Shown here: piece by piece, positions 17,392 through 25,685 of the stretch
Position numbering within the stretch: the stretch's first letter is position 1
Layout of the letters: each line of letters starts with the position of its first letter
Source of the DNA: Pelagihabitans sp963760375
GTDB taxonomy: Bacteria; Bacteroidota; Bacteroidia; Flavobacteriales; Flavobacteriaceae
Length of the DNA: 64,000 nt
Reading direction: 5' to 3'
Assembly (NCBI GenBank): GCA_963760375.1
Contig: CAVXCS010000005.1
Location: forward strand, 1,364,001-1,428,000
Notes under the pieces: model-generated
What the model was told of the DNA's origin: nothing
What the model saw: the letters and a program-made list of their open reading frames with translations, nothing else
The model's database searches: none
Translations under genes and position numbers: made by a program

Positions 17392-19629
17392 TTATTTGTT
17401 GAACCAATAAGTCAGTTTTAAGGTAAGTCCCCAATTTCGTCCTTCCAACGGGGCGATGAAATAGTTGTTGGTATAGACCAGAAACAGGTCCGAAGCTGGA
17501 CTGTAGCGCCATTGAAAGCGGGAATTTACGTTGAGGTTTTTGGTCTGTTCGTTATATTGAAATAGGTTGGCGAAGAATATTTTATTGGTAAAGGTAATAT
17601 CGGCCCCTGCCCCTATCAGCCAAAATTGATTGGTATTCCACGGCGACGGCAGCTCGATATGATTGTAGTTAAGGTTGGTGATAAGGCTAACATAGGGTTG
17701 GAATCGATACCCGATTTCGGTCGTAAGGCTGGTGCGGGTACCGTTTTCATAATAGCCCCCGATCCGGCCGTTAAAAGTATAAGTAAACAAGCTCTGTGGT
17801 TTTGAGGTATATTCCCATGCAAAGGCTTGCCATCGGTTCTCGGTACCGGTCGGTAAATCGGCAATGCCCAACCGCGTGGGGTCGAAATCGGAAAGCAAAC
17901 GTACGAATTCATCCCCTATAAAAAGTTTCAGGTTGCTTCGGTCTATAAAATCGAAGCCATATTCGAACAGGTTGAGGTAATCGGTCGTGTCAAAGCTTTC
18001 ATTGAAAAAATAAGTAGACCTTAATTTGGGCCCATGGCTTAAAATCTTACCGCTTTTGGGAAACATCAGATGACCAAAATAACCCGAGAGGCTCACATAG
18101 CCCCGTCGGGGTACAAAACCTACTTCAGCGGTGTAATCTTCGCTTACCCATTCTTCCTGTACCCGCCAGTTCCATCTGCGGCTGAAATATTCAAGATGTG
18201 CACCTTGGGTAACCCCGTTGCCCACCTGACTAGGCGCTAACGATTTTAAAAAAAAGGCCTTGCCCGTCCATAGGTTATTGGGAGAGGCCAGGTTGTATTC
18301 CATACCGATGTTTCGGTTGAACTTGGGGTAGAGCGATCGCAGCGAATCGTTTTCCAAGGGGTAGTTGGTCGATTCCTTGTTCACGAACATCAAGTTGATA
18401 TTAGATCGACTGAAGACTTTGCGTTGCAGCGAAAGCACTCCAAAATTTTGGCCTGGCAAGCCGGTATCGTCTATGCTGGAGGTCTGCATGTCCATAAGGC
18501 CCATGCGCCATTTTTTGTTCAGATTCCCACTGACCCGGGCACCCCCCTGAATAGGAACGCCTAGCCCTATACGACGGGAAAAGAAGGGCCTTATGGTGGC
18601 GTAGCCAAAATTGGCGAAAAGGTCTGCGTTTTCAAGGAAAAACTGTCTTCTTTCGGGAAAAAAAAGTTCAAACCTGTCGAGGTTCGTTACCTGACGGTCT
18701 ACCTCCACTTGTGAAAAATCGGGGTTCACGGTAAGGTCCAGGTTCAGGGAAGAAGTAAGGCTGAATTTTACATCTCCCCCAACTTTGGTCTCATATTTGA
18801 CATCGGCATTGCTTTCCTGATCTTGGGAAACCGATCCCAAAAGATAGGGAATCACCGAAAAATTAACGCCCGGTGCCGGTGGAGGAGCATCCCACACCAA
18901 CGTACCGGTATAGGCCAAGGAAGCCGTAGGAAACTGTCTGGGTATCGGGGTCCAGCTCGATTTTTCCGTAGACTTCAAATCCAATCGGCTGAAGTTGATG
19001 CCCCATTCGGTCACCCCACTCTCGTAGCGTATCGATTTAAAGGGGAGGGCCATTTCAAAGACCCATTTTTCATCATCACGGGTCACTTCCGAAATCCATT
19101 TGCTGTCCCAATTGAGGTCTACATTCCCACCATTGAACATGGTGCCGTCCCATTGGGCGCCAAAGGCATTGGAACCAAACGAAAAACCGCTTGTCTGGTT
19201 GTTGAAGGGATCTATGAACAACAAAAAATTATCGTTTTTCCCAAATGAAAAATCCCGGCGGAGCGACTCTACGAAATATGGGCCTTTTTTGCTGTGATAA
19301 AAGGTAGCCAGGAGGTAAAGGTTCTTTTCATCATAGGTCATCCGAATCTCGGTCTTTTCATTGGCCTTATCGGTATCCATCGGCAGTACCATATAAAAAT
19401 CCTTCGCCACTTCGGTGTCTTGCCATGCTTGGTCGTCACCAACGCCATCGATTGTTATCGGGTAATTGGTTTTTTTGATATGCAACCGAAACGATTCGTT
19501 CTTTTTTTGGCAATAAAGCGACATATTGACCAAAAACACTAGTCCTAGAGTCCATAAGATAGATAAGCAGGATCCTGTTGATCGATAACCGTTGTAGGTT
19601 GTTATTTGCTTGAAGGGTTGTACTACCAA
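17392..19629 (-). CDS. DUF5916 outer-membrane protein with CBM9-like N-terminal domain
   Basis: The 745-residue protein has an N-terminal hydrophobic segment (SILWTLGLVFLVNMSLYC), then a carbohydrate-binding-9-like beta sandwich (residues about 50-235, starting IDGVGDDQAW). The DUF5916 region follows, with alternating aromatic strands typical of an outer-membrane beta barrel (SQVEVDRQVTNLDRFELFFPERRQFFLEN is its hallmark section, spread over residues about 310-340). It ends in a terminal aromatic strand, LTYWFNK. The family is abundant in Bacteroidota and its role is not established. No in-frame ATG precedes the signal, so TTG at 19629 is taken as the start with some doubt. Confidence 0.82.
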   Translation of the reverse strand: MVVQPFKQITTYNGYRSTGSCLSILWTLGLVFLVNMSLYCQKKNESFRLHIKKTNYPITIDGVGDDQAWQDTEVAKDFYMVLPMDTDKANEKTEIRMTYDEKNLYLLATFYHSKKGPYFVESLRRDFSFGKNDNFLLFIDPFNNQTSGFSFGSNAFGAQWDGTMFNGGNVDLNWDSKWISEVTRDDEKWVFEMALPFKSIRYESGVTEWGINFSRLDLKSTEKSSWTPIPRQFPTASLAYTGTLVWDAPPPAPGVNFSVIPYLLGSVSQDQESNADVKYETKVGGDVKFSLTSSLNLDLTVNPDFSQVEVDRQVTNLDRFELFFPERRQFFLENADLFANFGYATIRPFFSRRIGLGVPIQGGARVSGNLNKKWRMGLMDMQTSSIDDTGLPGQNFGVLSLQRKVFSRSNINLMFVNKESTNYPLENDSLRSLYPKFNRNIGMEYNLASPNNLWTGKAFFLKSLAPSQVGNGVTQGAHLEYFSRRWNWRVQEEWVSEDYTAEVGFVPRRGYVSLSGYFGHLMFPKSGKILSHGPKLRSTYFFNESFDTTDYLNLFEYGFDFIDRSNLKLFIGDEFVRLLSDFDPTRLGIADLPTGTENRWQAFAWEYTSKPQSLFTYTFNGRIGGYYENGTRTSLTTEIGYRFQPYVSLITNLNYNHIELPSPWNTNQFWLIGAGADITFTNKIFFANLFQYNEQTKNLNVNSRFQWRYSPASDLFLVYTNNYFIAPLEGRNWGLTLKLTYWFNK

Positions 19630-19747
19630 TTTTTTGGATTCAGTGGTGAATGTTGCCCATTTTCATATAATGATGAGGGGTTGATCCGATAAAAAATAAT
19701 GAACGTTATTTTTTAATCGACCGCTATCGTTGCTCAAAAGTCAATCG

Positions 19748-20368
19748 CTATCGGGAAAGGTCTAGGTAGCTTATTTCCTTAATGCCAATCTCATCCTCTT
19801 TGCTAAGGTGCTGAATGGCCAAAAAACCAGATTCGGGCATACTGCCTACTCCACCATCCCTTTTGGCTTGCTTTGAACGCACCGGATCGCCATCGGTATA
19901 ATCGGCTACGAGATTCTCGTTCAACTTTATGATGGTCTGATACCCATTTAAAGTGATTTCGAGAACATCCCATTCCGACGCATCATCCTTTTTTCCCTTT
20001 CCCCTGGATTTATTTTTAATGTTTTTGGAATTTCTTTTGACGTTTTTATCGTCGAGTTTTATTTCATAAGTCCTGCTACTGGCCATCCAGGCTTCTGTAG
20101 GCGCTTGGGGAATACGGAGAAGGATTCCTGGATTATTTTTCTTGGCGCCCGAATAGACAACGCGCAAGGTAACATTACCCAATTCCCTTGTTTTGCACCA
20201 CAAAAGGCCTTGCCCTCCTTTTAAATACAGGACGCCATCCTCGATCTCGTAGTCTACCTCACCAAGCTGTTCCCAACCCTGAAGGTCGGTACCGTTATAT
20301 AAGGGCACCCAATCCTGGGCCCCCATTTTAAAGGTCAGCAACAAGCAGAAAATTGCAATACTTTTCAT
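19748..20368 (-). CDS. DUF1080 (3-keto-disaccharide hydrolase-like) secreted protein
   Basis: The 206-residue protein has a signal peptide (cleaved near KMGAQD) followed by a single concanavalin-like beta sandwich. The family opening WVPLYNGTDLQGWEQLG is clear, as are GQGLLWCKTRELGNVTLRV and the NPGILLRIP strand. DUF1080 domains occur in enzymes acting on 3-keto-sugars and in carbohydrate-binding roles. A lysine-rich insertion (residues about 110-130: NVKRNSKNIKNKSRGKGKK) is unusual. It lies between the sugar deacetylase and DUF5916 genes on the same strand. Confidence 0.85.
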   Translation of the reverse strand: MKSIAIFCLLLTFKMGAQDWVPLYNGTDLQGWEQLGEVDYEIEDGVLYLKGGQGLLWCKTRELGNVTLRVVYSGAKKNNPGILLRIPQAPTEAWMASSRTYEIKLDDKNVKRNSKNIKNKSRGKGKKDDASEWDVLEITLNGYQTIIKLNENLVADYTDGDPVRSKQAKRDGGVGSMPESGFLAIQHLSKEDEIGIKEISYLDLSR

Positions 20369-20487
20369 TTTATTCGTTCTTGGATTAAAATTATTCTACA
20401 TATAGCCTCAACTTGCCCCAAATCACAAGTTATGCAGCCATTGCTTTGTCGAATCCCTTTCATTGGACAAGCATTTAAGGCTACCCT

Positions 20488-21423
20488 TTATTTTGAACGG
20501 ACCACCTTATCGCGGAGTTCACGCCAAGTCACCATAATTATGTTGTTTTCTTTCAGCAATTGCCCGCAAGCGGCACTGGTGAAGAAATCAAAATCAGCTT
20601 GACGCCAGGCTGCGCCCCATTCGGGATGATCGACCGCGACTCCCTTCATTTCAGAATCGTCATAGGCAAGATGGATCAACAACGCATTGAGCCCAGGCTT
20701 TAAATTTTGGAACAAATTCGTGTAATATTTACCGGAGCCCTCCTTATATGCCTCGGGTTCAATGGTATGAATGGCATCCAGAACCACCGTTTTGGGATCA
20801 AGCATTGATTTTACCTGCGGGTCGTCCATGGCATAAATTCTGCCGTCCATCAATACCGGAAGTCCAAATTCTTTACCTAATTTTAAATACGCAATGGCCA
20901 AATCGAGCTTGCTGACGGCCGCGCCCATATGGGCATCCAAATGTGTTACGTCAATTCCCTGTGCATAGGCCATTTTGATTTGGTTGCGCATTTCCCATTC
21001 GGCCTCTTCGGGTTTCGCTTTCATCACCACGTCGGGTACGGAAGGATAAAAAAACCCGTTTTTATCGACCAAACTCAACACCGAATCCTTAGAACTTACC
21101 GGGCCCCATTTAAAAAACTTCCATTCGCTGGTGAGGGTGAGGTGGAGCCCCAGATCGGCAGTGGGATTTTCCCTGGCATAGGCAGCGATTTCAGGAAACC
21201 ATGGACAAGGAACCATAATACTGGCCGAATTCACCGGACTGTTTTCCAGGGCCTCGATGCTCGCGCTATTCTGGGAATGCGCCAAGCCCAAATCATCGGC
21301 ATGAATGATCAATAGCTTTGCATCGGCCGGATATCCCAGCCGTTCTGCCACGGTCTGGGCCATGGCACCGTTATAAAAAATCAGCAAAACCAGTACATGA
21401 ACGATATTGTGAAAAGGATTCAT
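20488..21423 (-). CDS. ChbG/YdjC-family carbohydrate deacetylase, exported
   Basis: I chose the ATG at 21423, giving 311 residues with a signal peptide that ends near GAMAQT; longer starts add a charged stretch before it. The YdjC/ChbG metal site is visible as IIHADDLG near residue 38 (tandem aspartates), GLHLTLTSEW near 85 and THLDAHMGA near 140. ChbG removes an acetyl group from chito-oligosaccharides. Together with the amino-sugar-phosphate deaminase family gene at 16612, it suggests use of N-acetylated glycans. It should act in the periplasm. Confidence 0.87.
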   Translation of the reverse strand: MNPFHNIVHVLVLLIFYNGAMAQTVAERLGYPADAKLLIIHADDLGLAHSQNSASIEALENSPVNSASIMVPCPWFPEIAAYARENPTADLGLHLTLTSEWKFFKWGPVSSKDSVLSLVDKNGFFYPSVPDVVMKAKPEEAEWEMRNQIKMAYAQGIDVTHLDAHMGAAVSKLDLAIAYLKLGKEFGLPVLMDGRIYAMDDPQVKSMLDPKTVVLDAIHTIEPEAYKEGSGKYYTNLFQNLKPGLNALLIHLAYDDSEMKGVAVDHPEWGAAWRQADFDFFTSAACGQLLKENNIIMVTWRELRDKVVRSK

Positions 21424-21553
21424 TTTACAGTTTTTAAATTTCATTTGAAAGCTACAAAAATCATTTAACATTGTTTAACAATAAATTTTATACCGACTAT
21501 AATTTTAATCCTAATTGCCCGTTCTCATGGTTGAACCTATTTAATCTTTGAAA

Positions 21554-22642
21554 ATGAAAAAATACTGTAGAATAGCATTATTTGCCTTTATCCTTGTCAA
21601 TGTAATTTCCTGTGGAAATGCCGATAACGATGTTGATTTCAACCTGAATACGGGCGAATTGGGAAAGGGTCAACCGGTCGATGATTGCCTCAACCTGGGC
21701 GAAAACGATCTGATACTGTCCATTCAAGAACAATTTACCACCCTCCCTGGCAAGGTCTCCATTCTATTCAAAGTCTCCGATAAAGATGGCAATCCGGTCT
21801 CGGGGCTTACAGCGAATCAATTTACGATTTACGAACAGGGCAGAAACGATGCTTGCTTCAACACCATCTCAACCTCTGAATCACAGGCCAGAATCTCTCC
21901 CAATTCACAGATTTTTAGCAACAATGCCTTTTTGGTGCTCGACTTGAGCAATAGTGTCTTGAGCAGCAGCCTCGACGAATTGAAAACGGCAACGACAAGT
22001 TTTGTGAACAATGTGATGCCGACCACCACCCAAGAGTCATTCAAAATGGCGATTTATTGGTTCGATGGTGAAAACAAGCTACACCTGCTCAATCCATTGA
22101 CCGCCTCCAAGGAAGATCTGATCATGGCCATCGACGGTATTACCAACGACATCAGTAACGATCCATCAACAGATCTATATGGTGCCGTCATCAAAGCGAC
22201 CGATATCGCCCAGGGTGTTTTGGTCGCAAGCACGGCTGGAGGAAAGATCGGCGCCGCATCAGTGATCATCTTTACCGATGGAACGGATCAGGCCTCTAGG
22301 TTCACCAAAGCGGAAGCCCAGAAAAAAGTGGATGCCGCAGATGCCAATATTTCCTTTTTTACCATTGGCCTCGGCGCTGAAATCGATACCGAAGTACTCA
22401 CCGATTTGGGCAAGACTTCCAGTGTATTTGCCGGGAACAAGGAAGAGTTGGAAGCCACATTCAACGATATTTCAACAAAAATTTCGGAACGGGCCAATAG
22501 CTTTTATCTTTTTGAATATTGCAGTCCGAAACGTGATGGCAGTGGTGAGAACAACCTCGCGATCCAAGTTAAGACCGGGAGCCGGCAGGGCGCGGTACAA
22601 ACCAAATTCAACGCCAAAGGTTTTACCGGAGGTTGTGAATAA
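21554..22642 (+). CDS. VWA-domain lipoprotein
   Basis: The ATG at 21554 gives 362 residues, beginning with a lipoprotein signal whose lipobox is VISCG. After an N-terminal Ig-like region (residues about 60-110), a von Willebrand A domain follows with an apparently intact metal site: DLSNS (DxSxS), a later threonine in STDLYGAV and the aspartate in IFTDGTDQ. Such domains bind partners through a divalent metal. It is lipid-anchored in the envelope. The gene stands alone with a terminator 30 bases downstream. Confidence 0.85.
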   Translation: MKKYCRIALFAFILVNVISCGNADNDVDFNLNTGELGKGQPVDDCLNLGENDLILSIQEQFTTLPGKVSILFKVSDKDGNPVSGLTANQFTIYEQGRNDACFNTISTSESQARISPNSQIFSNNAFLVLDLSNSVLSSSLDELKTATTSFVNNVMPTTTQESFKMAIYWFDGENKLHLLNPLTASKEDLIMAIDGITNDISNDPSTDLYGAVIKATDIAQGVLVASTAGGKIGAASVIIFTDGTDQASRFTKAEAQKKVDAADANISFFTIGLGAEIDTEVLTDLGKTSSVFAGNKEELEATFNDISTKISERANSFYLFEYCSPKRDGSGENNLAIQVKTGSRQGAVQTKFNAKGFTGGCE

Positions 22643-22673
22643 CACGAAATCATAATTTCTTTTATAATCGCAG

Positions 22674-22700
22674 AAGCTCCCAGTTCGGGAGCTTTTTTTA
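22674..22700 (+). terminator. Rho-independent terminator after the VWA lipoprotein
   Basis: The perfect eight-base arms AAGCTCCC and GGGAGCTT enclose a five-base loop and are followed by a T-run. It lies about 30 bases after the stop at 22642. Confidence 0.9.
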
Positions 22701-22889
22701 TTGTAAGTTGCTGATTAACACTACTTCAAATTGTAGATGTCACTGATAACGCACCCAATACCATTGTTTTTACTTGAAAACAAAAGTAGGGTTTCTGGCC
22801 ATTGAATTGTTTTAAGGGTAACAACCCAATGAAAGTGAACCACCTACATCCTAAAAACTATTATTCTGTATAATTAAAAAAAAGAAATC

Positions 22890-23057
22890 ATGGATGTGAT
22901 CAACGAAATCCTTCAGAAAAGTGCCTTGAGCGAAATGACCAAATGGTATAAGGCCGCCACCCTCCTCCTTTTTTCCTCAATCGTGGTAATGTTATCGGTA
23001 ATGCTGGTGGTATTGCTCATCTACGGTCCAAACCTAACGATCCAATTCGGATATTGA
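22890..23057 (+). CDS. Small single-pass membrane protein, 55 aa
   Basis: A 55-codon frame begins at an ATG after an A-rich tract (taattaaaaaaaagaaatc). The product has an amphipathic start (residues 1-22, with SEMTKWYK) and one strong membrane helix at residues about 23-46. It ends with a short polar tail (NLTIQFGY). Composition and the good ribosome-binding region support translation, though no homologue is known to me. It fills most of the 484-base gap between the VWA lipoprotein and the M14 peptidase; a weak hairpin (ACCGTT/AACGGT, 23102-23126) follows it. Confidence 0.6.
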   Translation: MDVINEILQKSALSEMTKWYKAATLLLFSSIVVMLSVMLVVLLIYGPNLTIQFGY

Positions 23058-23126
23058 TCCCGAGAAAGCCCTGAAATCGAAGTTGCGCCATAAACTTTAA
23101 AACCGTTTCAATCTTTTGGTAACGGT

Positions 23127-24593
23127 CTATTTCCGGTAGATCATCGCATTCTTGAAATCACCGGAGCCCGTAATAAGGTCAATCAAAAAGCCATTGATGA
23201 CCGCATACCGTGGTGTTCCATCTTTTTCAAGCAGAAAGGTCGGGTTCTTACCAACTTCCACATCAAATTTAGGCAACTTGTAGTCGACTCCGATCATATT
23301 GATCGGGACATTGGAAGACTTAAAAGCCCTGGGGATATCGGCAATCCTAAGATAGGTATAGCCCGATTTCAGCATATTAATGATATCAAGTTTTTTTAAG
23401 GCATCGATGTTCATGAAGGTTTCCGGATATACGTCCCCCTTCCTTATCGTAAGTCCGCTTGCCTCCAAATCCTCATAACCATAATAAGTTGAAAGGTCGC
23501 CCTGGTCGATGATTCGGCTGCTGTACCAAAAATCGTTGCTCCCCTCTTTGTCCACTTCGAGCCTGTTGATGCCCAAATCCAATAAATAATCCTTCCCCAG
23601 CAGATTATAGGTGGCATTCCGGATTTTTAAATCGAAGAGCTTACGGTCGTTCTCGGGTATTTTTTCATAGTCCTCCAGTGGAATCTCTTTGTGGTTTTCA
23701 TTCGCGATGGCATAGATCGCCGAGAGAATGGAAACATAGTTCAACTTGCGGATTTCCTGTTTTTCGGCATCATTGGCATAACCGCCCGATTCGATCAAAA
23801 TGGCACTGGTGCCCCATTTTTGGATATTGTCGCCAAAAGCCCGGGGTTCAAAGTCGTCGTTATAACGGCCTACTTGGCCCGGCGCATATTTTTGGATGAT
23901 GTTGTTCATGAACACGATGACCTTCATTGCATTCGCCCTCACTTCATTGATTTCCTTCTCGTAGTTGTAAGCGGGTGCCAAATAGGAGATGGTGGCCGGT
24001 TTCTCGGTTCGTTCCGCGTTGTAATAGGTACTTTGGTCGTGCAGATTGAACCCGAAATCGGCGTTCAGGCTGTCCCGTACTTTTTTGAGGGTCCGGCCTT
24101 CCGGAGATTGCAGTGCCAGGGCATCCCTATTGATGTCGATGCCCAATCGATTTCTTCTCTGATAGACTGCCGCCCCATCGGGATTCAGCATGGGTAAAAA
24201 ATGAAGGGTGAGCTTGCTCAAGATCGTATCTTTCTCCATTAAAAATTCCTCCGCTTCCAAAAAATTGAAAATATCGAAAATCGCCTGTGTGGCCGTCGGT
24301 TCATCCCCATGCATTTGAGACCATAAAAACACATTGATGGCCCCGTTGCCAATGCTGATCAAATTAAGATCGCGGCCTTCGATAGACTGCCCTACCTTTT
24401 TCACACTGAATTTTGAATTGTTCCGGTATTCTTCGATCAAGGGCTGAAGGGCTTCATATTTGATGCGCCTTTTGTTCAAAGTGGTTTCCCTGTAGGTGTC
24501 ATAGGTTTCATAGAGTGCGGCGGTAAATTCGGTCTCCTGACCTATGCACATGAAGGTAAAAAATAACAAGGGAATGAATATCTTAGAGGTCAT
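23127..24593 (-). CDS. M14-family zinc carboxypeptidase, exported
   Basis: The 488-residue protein has a short signal peptide ending near CIGQE. Zinc-peptidase motifs of M14 are present: HGDEPTATQ near residue 95 (zinc ligands H and E), NPDGAAVYQRRNRLGIDINRD near 137, the third ligand in FNLHDQSTYY near 180, and the catalytic glutamate in ILIESGGY near 267. It should remove C-terminal residues from peptides or peptidoglycan stems in the periplasm. It is the last gene of a four-gene operon and overlaps the amidase gene by 11 bases. Confidence 0.9.
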   Translation of the reverse strand: MTSKIFIPLLFFTFMCIGQETEFTAALYETYDTYRETTLNKRRIKYEALQPLIEEYRNNSKFSVKKVGQSIEGRDLNLISIGNGAINVFLWSQMHGDEPTATQAIFDIFNFLEAEEFLMEKDTILSKLTLHFLPMLNPDGAAVYQRRNRLGIDINRDALALQSPEGRTLKKVRDSLNADFGFNLHDQSTYYNAERTEKPATISYLAPAYNYEKEINEVRANAMKVIVFMNNIIQKYAPGQVGRYNDDFEPRAFGDNIQKWGTSAILIESGGYANDAEKQEIRKLNYVSILSAIYAIANENHKEIPLEDYEKIPENDRKLFDLKIRNATYNLLGKDYLLDLGINRLEVDKEGSNDFWYSSRIIDQGDLSTYYGYEDLEASGLTIRKGDVYPETFMNIDALKKLDIINMLKSGYTYLRIADIPRAFKSSNVPINMIGVDYKLPKFDVEVGKNPTFLLEKDGTPRYAVINGFLIDLITGSGDFKNAMIYRK

Positions 24594-25260
24594 TTGCCAA
24601 GGGTTTTGAAGGAACTGGTTTAAAATTAAATTTTTGGGTCGCGCGACGAACCGATTTCATGAAGGTCTTTCCGGGGTCATCTTTCTTTGTGCGGTATGCA
24701 CTGTCTTTTTCCATCCAAAGGGAGTGGCCCTCAAAATCGGTGTATTCATAGTGGCCGATCAGGTATTCGATATCATATTTATTGGCCAGATATTTGACCA
24801 ATTTTATATTCGATCTCAATTGCGCCCTGGTCAAGGGAAGTGAATCGGTTCCGCCAACATTTTCGATGCCTATCGCACAATGGTTCAATCCGATGGTATG
24901 TCTTGCCATGGTGGTTTCTGGAAGCAACCTGTATATTTTACCATCTCGATCGACCATAAACTGCGACGACACGTTCAAGCCGCTCACTGTTGCGATTTCT
25001 GGTCTCCAATCAGGCAAAGTAGCATTATCGAAAGCTTCAAAAGCTTCCTGTAACGTCGGAATGACCGTCCAGTGCAGGACGATCATCTTGGGAACTATGG
25101 TCGCCGATTCCTGCTGCAATCCGTAGCGATCGGCCATGTAGTCTTGGGTAAGCTGCCTTCTTTCTTCGTCAAAGACAATGGGCTTGTCTATGATTCCTTT
25201 GGACACCGAGCAAGCCATCAGTATACTTAACAAAGGCAACATAATCTGAGTTTTCCTCAT
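24583..25260 (-). CDS. N-acetylmuramoyl-L-alanine amidase (AmpD/Amidase_2 type) lipoprotein
   Basis: I took the ATG at 25260 (225 residues), two bases after the stop of the 3D gene. A lipoprotein signal ends in the lipobox LMACS. The Amidase_2 zinc site is readable: the histidine of IVLHWT near residue 65, the family segment GLNHCAIGIENVGG near 125, a histidine in IGHYEY, and the DPGKTF end of the site. It cuts the bond between MurNAc and the peptide stem. Anchoring suggests that it works on sacculus or turnover fragments in the periplasm. Confidence 0.9.
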   Translation of the reverse strand: MRKTQIMLPLLSILMACSVSKGIIDKPIVFDEERRQLTQDYMADRYGLQQESATIVPKMIVLHWTVIPTLQEAFEAFDNATLPDWRPEIATVSGLNVSSQFMVDRDGKIYRLLPETTMARHTIGLNHCAIGIENVGGTDSLPLTRAQLRSNIKLVKYLANKYDIEYLIGHYEYTDFEGHSLWMEKDSAYRTKKDDPGKTFMKSVRRATQKFNFKPVPSKPLANDL

Positions 25261-25262
25261 TT

Positions 25263-25685
25263 TCAATTGTTTTCGAGGCTATCTCTTTTTACGCGGTACC
25301 GGATTTTGAGTTTTTTCCGACCCCATTCCCTGGCTTTTGTCACATCCTCCCCCATATAAATATCGATTTTCTGTTTCCATTTGGAGTGCATCTTGTCTTT
25401 GACCAAATGAATGCCTTCCAACCCTTCGATAATGACATGTGTATTGTAATCCAACCCCATTTCCAACAGATCCCTGGAGACAGCAATGCTTTTCATGCCC
25501 GGCTTTAAAGTATCTCCCCAAGCCGCTACGTTGGGCACACTGTCGGTTTGCGACTCCAAGGAATTATAGGCCGAAACATTGACCATAACCGTCTTCCAAA
25601 CATAATTTTTATCTTCCTCATTCATGCAAGCCGATGTGATCAAGAGTAAAAAACAGAACAAATTTGTTTTAAGGGATGGCATCAT
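25263..25685 (-). CDS. 3D-domain lipoprotein (double-psi beta-barrel, MltA/RlpA-like)
   Basis: The 140-residue protein has a lipobox (ITSAC) and a compact 3D domain: VSAYNSLESQTD, then AAWGDTLKPGM and AVSRDLLEMG, and near the end the aspartates of VKDKM and IDIYMG that give the domain its name. The fold is a double-psi barrel as in MltA-type lytic transglycosylases. The 4-base ATGA overlap with the upstream FG-GAP gene and the close spacing to the amidase mark a single operon for wall processing. Catalysis by this single domain is unproven. Confidence 0.8.
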   Translation of the reverse strand: MMPSLKTNLFCFLLLITSACMNEEDKNYVWKTVMVNVSAYNSLESQTDSVPNVAAWGDTLKPGMKSIAVSRDLLEMGLDYNTHVIIEGLEGIHLVKDKMHSKWKQKIDIYMGEDVTKAREWGRKKLKIRYRVKRDSLENN

